Source: Epibacterium sp. Ofav1-8 (lineage in GTDB: Bacteria; Pseudomonadota; Alphaproteobacteria; Rhodobacterales; Rhodobacteraceae). From it: a stretch of 64,000 nt of DNA. Under the pieces are notes generated by a model, which did not search any database, was not told the DNA's origin, and saw only the letters and a list, made by a program, of their open reading frames with translations. The translations under genes were made by a program, and so were the position numbers. Position 1 is the stretch's first letter, and every line of letters begins with the position of its first letter. Below are positions 60,232 through 64,000 of the stretch, in pieces. The stretch spans positions 1 to 64,000 of the forward strand of contig NZ_JAKRFD010000002.1 in assembly GCF_022348185.1 (NCBI RefSeq), given 5' to 3'.

Positions 60232-62433
60232 TCAGGCCGCCTGATCCTCTTCCGGCGCAAAACGGCCATAGAAGGTCTGGCCTTTCTCCGCCATCTCACG
60301 CAGCAGCGGCGGGCAGGCAAAACGGTTGCCATAAGCCTGTGCCAGCTGGTCGCAGCGTTCCGCCGCATAGGGGGTGCCGATGATGTCGAGCCACGAGAGC
60401 GGTCCACCGGACCACGGCGCAAAACCCCAGGCCAGAACCGCGCCCACATCCCCCTCGCGGATGTCCATCAACACGCCTTCTTCCAGCGCCCTCACGGCCT
60501 CCAGGACCTGCGCAAACATCAGCCGTTCCTGCACTTCGATCAGGTCAGGTTGCTCTGCCGCCTGCGGGTATTTCTCCGCAAGGCCTTTCCAGTACTCAAC
60601 GCGTTTACCTTTGTCATCATAATCAAAGAAGCCCGCATTGGCCTTGCGCCCCAGACGACCCTGATCTTCCATCCAGAAGATCAGATCATCCGCCGGGCTT
60701 TCGGGATAGGCATCGCCCATCGCCGCCTTGGTGGCCCGTGCGATCTTTGCGCCCAGATCGATCGAGGTCTCATCGGTGAGCTGGATCGGCCCCACCGGGA
60801 AGCCCAGTTGACGCGCCGCATTGTCGATCAGCACCGGCGAGACACCTTCGGTGATCATCCGCGCGCCCTCGTTGATATAGGGGATGATGCAGCGGTTGCA
60901 GTAGAAGAACCGCGCATCATTCACCACGATCGGCGTCTTGCGGATCTGGCGGACATAGTCCAGCGCCTTGGCCACCGCGCGATCCCCGGTTTTCTCGCCT
61001 TTGATGATCTCCACCAGGAACATCTTCTCCACCGGCGAGAAGAAGTGAATGCCGATGAACTGCTCGGGCCGGACCGAGGCCTCGGCCAGGCTGGTGATCG
61101 GCAGGGTCGAGGTGTTGGAGGCAAAGATGCAGTCTTCGGGGATGATCGCCTCGACCTTCTTGGTCATCTCGGCCTTGACCTTCGGGTCCTCGAACACCGC
61201 CTCGATGATCAGATCGCAGCCTTTGAGGGCGTCCAGATCCGGTGTTGCCGTGATCTGCGCCAGCAGCGCCTCTTTCTTCTCCGGCGTGGCTTTGCCGCGC
61301 TTGATGCCCTTGTCCATATAGGCGGCGGAATAGGCCTTGCCCTTGTCGGCAGCGTCCTGGTCGCGGTCGATCAATACGACCTCCATCCCAGCCTGCGCCG
61401 AGACCAGCGCAATACCTGCGCCCATCATGCCTGCGCCGAGCACACCGATCTTCTTGACGGTCTGATCCTCGATGCCCTTGGGACGCACCGCGCCTTTTTC
61501 CAGCGCCTGTTTGTTGATGAACAGGGACCGGATCATGGCTGAGGACGACGGGTTCATCAGCACATGGGTAAACCAGCGCGCCTCAATGCGCAGCGCGGTG
61601 TCGAAATCCACCAACGCGCCCTCATAGACAGCCGACAACAGCGCCTTGGCCGCCGGGAACGCACCTTGGGTCTTGCCATGCACCATGGCAGAGGCGCCGA
61701 CATAGTTCATGAACCCAGCCGGATGATAAGGCGCGCCGCCGGGCATTTTATAGCCCTTCTGGTCCCACGGCTTGACGATATCGGCGTCCTTGGCATTGAG
61801 CACCCACTGACGCGCCGCCTCCAGCGGGTCGGCGGCAACCTCATCCACAAGGCTTGCGGATTTCGCCTTCTTGGGGTCCAGCATCTTGCCTTCGAGAAGC
61901 ACGGGGGCGGCGTTCACCGCGCCCACCATGCGCGAATAGCGGATGGTACCGCCGCCACCGGGGAATATGCCCAGCAGGATCTCCGGCAGGCCGATCTTGG
62001 CCTTCGGGTTGTCGGTCATGCTGCGGTAATGACAGGCCAGCGCAATTTCGGTGCCGATGCCCGCACAGGTGCCATTGATGGCGCAGGCAATCGGTTTGCC
62101 GCCCTTGTTGGTCTTGGCGTCCATCCCGGCGCGCTCCAGCTTGCGCAGGATGCGGTGGCCGTTCATGGTAAAATCAAACAGGCCCTGAGCCGGGTTTTCG
62201 CCAGACTCCTCGCGAATGGTGGCCAGCACGTTCAGATCCATGCCGCCGGCAAAGTCTTTCTTGCCGGAGGTGATCACCACGCCCTTGACCGCGTCATCGC
62301 CAAGCGCACGGTCGATATACTCCTCCACCAGGCCAAAGGCCTCGCGGGTCAGCACGTTCATGCTCTTGTCGACTGCATCCCAGGTGATGATGGCAATGCC
62401 GTCTGCGTCCACGTCATATGTGAAATCACTCAT
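60232..62433 (-). CDS. fadJ: Fatty-acid oxidation multifunctional protein (enoyl-CoA hydratase / 3-hydroxyacyl-CoA dehydrogenase)
   Basis: A 733-residue protein. The N-terminal crotonase domain (about 1-300) has 'ACAINGTCAGIGTEIALACH' and 'PEILLGIFPGGGGTIRYSRM'. The NAD domain begins 'KKIGVLGAGMMGAGIALVSA' (about 328), with 'IGIHFFSPVEKMFLVEIIKG' and C-terminal HAD helices. It performs the hydration and dehydrogenation steps of beta-oxidation. It overlaps the upstream cupin gene by 4 nt and lies in one operon with a thiolase. Confidence 0.95.
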   Translation of the reverse strand: MSDFTYDVDADGIAIITWDAVDKSMNVLTREAFGLVEEYIDRALGDDAVKGVVITSGKKDFAGGMDLNVLATIREESGENPAQGLFDFTMNGHRILRKLERAGMDAKTNKGGKPIACAINGTCAGIGTEIALACHYRSMTDNPKAKIGLPEILLGIFPGGGGTIRYSRMVGAVNAAPVLLEGKMLDPKKAKSASLVDEVAADPLEAARQWVLNAKDADIVKPWDQKGYKMPGGAPYHPAGFMNYVGASAMVHGKTQGAFPAAKALLSAVYEGALVDFDTALRIEARWFTHVLMNPSSSAMIRSLFINKQALEKGAVRPKGIEDQTVKKIGVLGAGMMGAGIALVSAQAGMEVVLIDRDQDAADKGKAYSAAYMDKGIKRGKATPEKKEALLAQITATPDLDALKGCDLIIEAVFEDPKVKAEMTKKVEAIIPEDCIFASNTSTLPITSLAEASVRPEQFIGIHFFSPVEKMFLVEIIKGEKTGDRAVAKALDYVRQIRKTPIVVNDARFFYCNRCIIPYINEGARMITEGVSPVLIDNAARQLGFPVGPIQLTDETSIDLGAKIARATKAAMGDAYPESPADDLIFWMEDQGRLGRKANAGFFDYDDKGKRVEYWKGLAEKYPQAAEQPDLIEVQERLMFAQVLEAVRALEEGVLMDIREGDVGAVLAWGFAPWSGGPLSWLDIIGTPYAAERCDQLAQAYGNRFACPPLLREMAEKGQTFYGRFAPEEDQAA

Positions 62434-62915
62434 GTGTCGTCTCCGATCTGCTCAGCCGTCAGCGGGCTGCCGTCTTTACGGGTGAAGGTGAAAGCGCCAT
62501 CGGCAACCTTCACCATCATGTCGAGGTCGCTGTAGAAGCCCGTCTCTGTCTCGGTCCGTGTGCCGATCACGAGGAAGGAGGCCAGCGCGTCGCTCTTGTT
62601 GATAAGGTGGTGGCCGTTTGCATCGCCCTTGGGGAAGGCGGCGCAATCGCCCGGGTTCATGTCATGTTCGCCTGCGTCATCCACCAGCACCAGCGTGCCG
62701 GCGGTGACCATGACGAACTCGTCCTGTTCCATGTGGTAATGGCGCAGGGAGGACAGCGCCCCGGGCTCCAGATGCACGAGGTTCACACCATATTGGCTGA
62801 TCCCTGCGGCATCGCCCAGGCGCTGTGCCGTCCGTCCCGCAACGCTCTGGGCCAGCTTGCCGGGATAGGTCGAGCCGCCCTTTGCAGGGATTTGGGAAAG
62901 GTCCAGTTTCGGCAT
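62430..62915 (-). CDS. Cupin protein inside a beta-oxidation operon
   Basis: A 161-residue single-domain cupin. Motif 1 is 'LRHYHMEQDEFVMVTAGTLV' (H-x-H with a later Glu) and motif 2 is 'NPGDCAAFPKGDANGHHLIN' with the last His. It starts MPKLDLSQIPAKG on TGATG overlap with the thiolase stop and overlaps the fadJ start by 4 nt. The tight coupling suggests a role tied to fatty-acid oxidation, but its ligand or reaction is unknown. Confidence 0.85.
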   Translation of the reverse strand: MPKLDLSQIPAKGGSTYPGKLAQSVAGRTAQRLGDAAGISQYGVNLVHLEPGALSSLRHYHMEQDEFVMVTAGTLVLVDDAGEHDMNPGDCAAFPKGDANGHHLINKSDALASFLVIGTRTETETGFYSDLDMMVKVADGAFTFTRKDGSPLTAEQIGDDT

Positions 62916-64000
62916 CAGACGCGCTCGATGATGGTGGCGGCCCCCATGCCCGAGGCGATGCAGAGCGTGGCAAGGCCACATTCCTTGTCCTGCCGCTCCA
63001 GCTCGTCCAGCAGCGTGCCGATGATGATCGCGCCGGTCGCGCCCAGCGGGTGTCCCATGGCGATCGAACCGCCGTTCGGGTTCACAAGCCCCGGGTCCAC
63101 GTCAAACGCCTGCATGAAGCGCAGCACCACCGAGGCAAAGGCTTCGTTGACCTCAAAAAGATCCAGATCGGAAATCTTCATGCCGGTCTCGGCGAGGATC
63201 TTTTCGGTGACGGGGACTGGGCCGGTCAGCATGATGGTCGGGTCGGTGCCGATCTTGGCGGTGGCCTTGATACGGGCGCGCGGCTTCAGCCCATGGCGCT
63301 CGCCAAATTCCTTGTTGCCGATCAGAACTGCCGCGGATCCATCCACGATTCCGGAGGAGTTGCCCGCGTGGTGGATGTGGTTGATCTTCTCCAGATGCGG
63401 ATACTTCAGCTTTGCCACCGCATCAAAGCCCGGCATCACCTCGCCCATCATCTGGAAGGAGGCATTGAGCGCACCAAGCGCCTGCATGTCGGTGCCGGGG
63501 CGGATGTATTCGTCGTGATCCAGGATCGAAAGCCCGTTCTGGTCGCGCACGGTGATGACGGATTTGGCAAAGCGGTTGTCATCCCAAGCGGCCTTGGCGC
63601 GGCGCTGGGATTCCACCGCCAGCGCATCGGCCTGCTCGCGGGTAAACCCATACTCGGTGGCGATGATGTCGGCCGAGATGCCTTGCGGCACGAAATAGCT
63701 GTCCATTGCCAGTGTCGGATCGACGGCAATCGCCGCCCCGTCCGAACCCATGGCGACACGGCCCATCATCTCGACGCCACCGGCGATATAGCCATCACCC
63801 GCACCGCCCCTGACCTGGTTTGCAGCAAGGTTCACCGCTTCCATGCCAGAGGCGCAGAAGCGATTGATTGCAAGGCCCGGAATGGATTGATCCAGATCGG
63901 AGGCCAGCACCGCAGAGCGCGCCAGACAGCCGCCCTGTTCCATCACCTGCGTGACGTTGCCCCAGATCACATCCTCGACCGCATGGCCTTCAAGGTTGTT
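62915..64000 (-). CDS. Acetyl-CoA acyltransferase (thiolase), 5' end outside the window
   Basis: The frame runs through the right edge, so the N-terminus is missing; 361 residues are seen. The acyl-accepting Cys is in 'INRFCASGMEAVNLAANQ', the His in 'GGSIAMGHPLGATGAII' and the second Cys in 'LATLCIASGMGAATII'. It catalyses the last, thiolytic step of beta-oxidation (FadA/FadI type). It is the first gene seen in a leftward thiolase-cupin-fadJ operon. Confidence 0.95.
   Translation of the reverse strand, partial: NNLEGHAVEDVIWGNVTQVMEQGGCLARSAVLASDLDQSIPGLAINRFCASGMEAVNLAANQVRGGAGDGYIAGGVEMMGRVAMGSDGAAIAVDPTLAMDSYFVPQGISADIIATEYGFTREQADALAVESQRRAKAAWDDNRFAKSVITVRDQNGLSILDHDEYIRPGTDMQALGALNASFQMMGEVMPGFDAVAKLKYPHLEKINHIHHAGNSSGIVDGSAAVLIGNKEFGERHGLKPRARIKATAKIGTDPTIMLTGPVPVTEKILAETGMKISDLDLFEVNEAFASVVLRFMQAFDVDPGLVNPNGGSIAMGHPLGATGAIIIGTLLDELERQDKECGLATLCIASGMGAATIIERV

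Overview
The window reads as chromosome of an alphaproteobacterium of the Roseobacter group (Rhodobacteraceae). The basis is high GC content, a roseobacter-like gene set (fused malic enzyme-phosphotransacetylase, PrpE, sulfur-oxidation genes, a cdd-deoA-deoB-upp block) and a short intergenic repeat of a type familiar from this family. The genus cannot be fixed from the sequence alone.

Layout. 1-6811 is the late end of a tailed prophage (tape measure, tail/fibre proteins, GH19 endolysin, holin-like protein) closed by a strong terminator. 6812-16203 is an AT-richer cargo zone between the lysis genes and a 3' fragment of tRNA-Leu(TAA), which I read as the right-hand attachment site. The cargo holds an unknown gene coupled to a pentapeptide-repeat/cyclic-nucleotide-binding protein, a decayed IS5-family element, two same-strand KAP P-loop NTPases (493 and 1150 aa) and two small proteins. 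This zone is the best candidate for an undescribed, perhaps anti-phage, system.

From 16204 on the sequence is chromosomal. It begins with a Zn alcohol dehydrogenase and a frameshifted Lrp-type regulator. A sulfide/persulfide locus follows (18859-25902, minus strand): Rrf2/NsrR-like and Crp/Fnr regulators, DUF2892, two YeeE/YedE half-transporters, a persulfide dioxygenase, an unusual rhodanese/PTP-SQR fusion, SulP and DUF2798. Two copies of one 23-bp dyad lie 18-19 nt before two of its start codons. Next is a type VI secretion-like cargo set (DUF4123 adaptor, Tle1-type lipase, candidate immunity and GAD-like proteins). A three-gene restriction-modification operon (m5C methylase, endonuclease, m6A methylase) follows.

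33383-64000 is mostly housekeeping and central metabolism: a TetR-PspA-YiaAB stress locus with three repeated operators, a SRAP protein, glyA, nadK, an amidase, CsbD, prpE with TTTGCAAA sites, YceI, maeB with a MarR-like operator, a glyoxalase-bicupin fusion, pyrimidine salvage, a SPOR protein, a pseudo-M48 protein, an acyl-CoA synthetase, a sulfotransferase, a Hint-domain protein lacking its cysteine, and a beta-oxidation operon that runs off the right edge.
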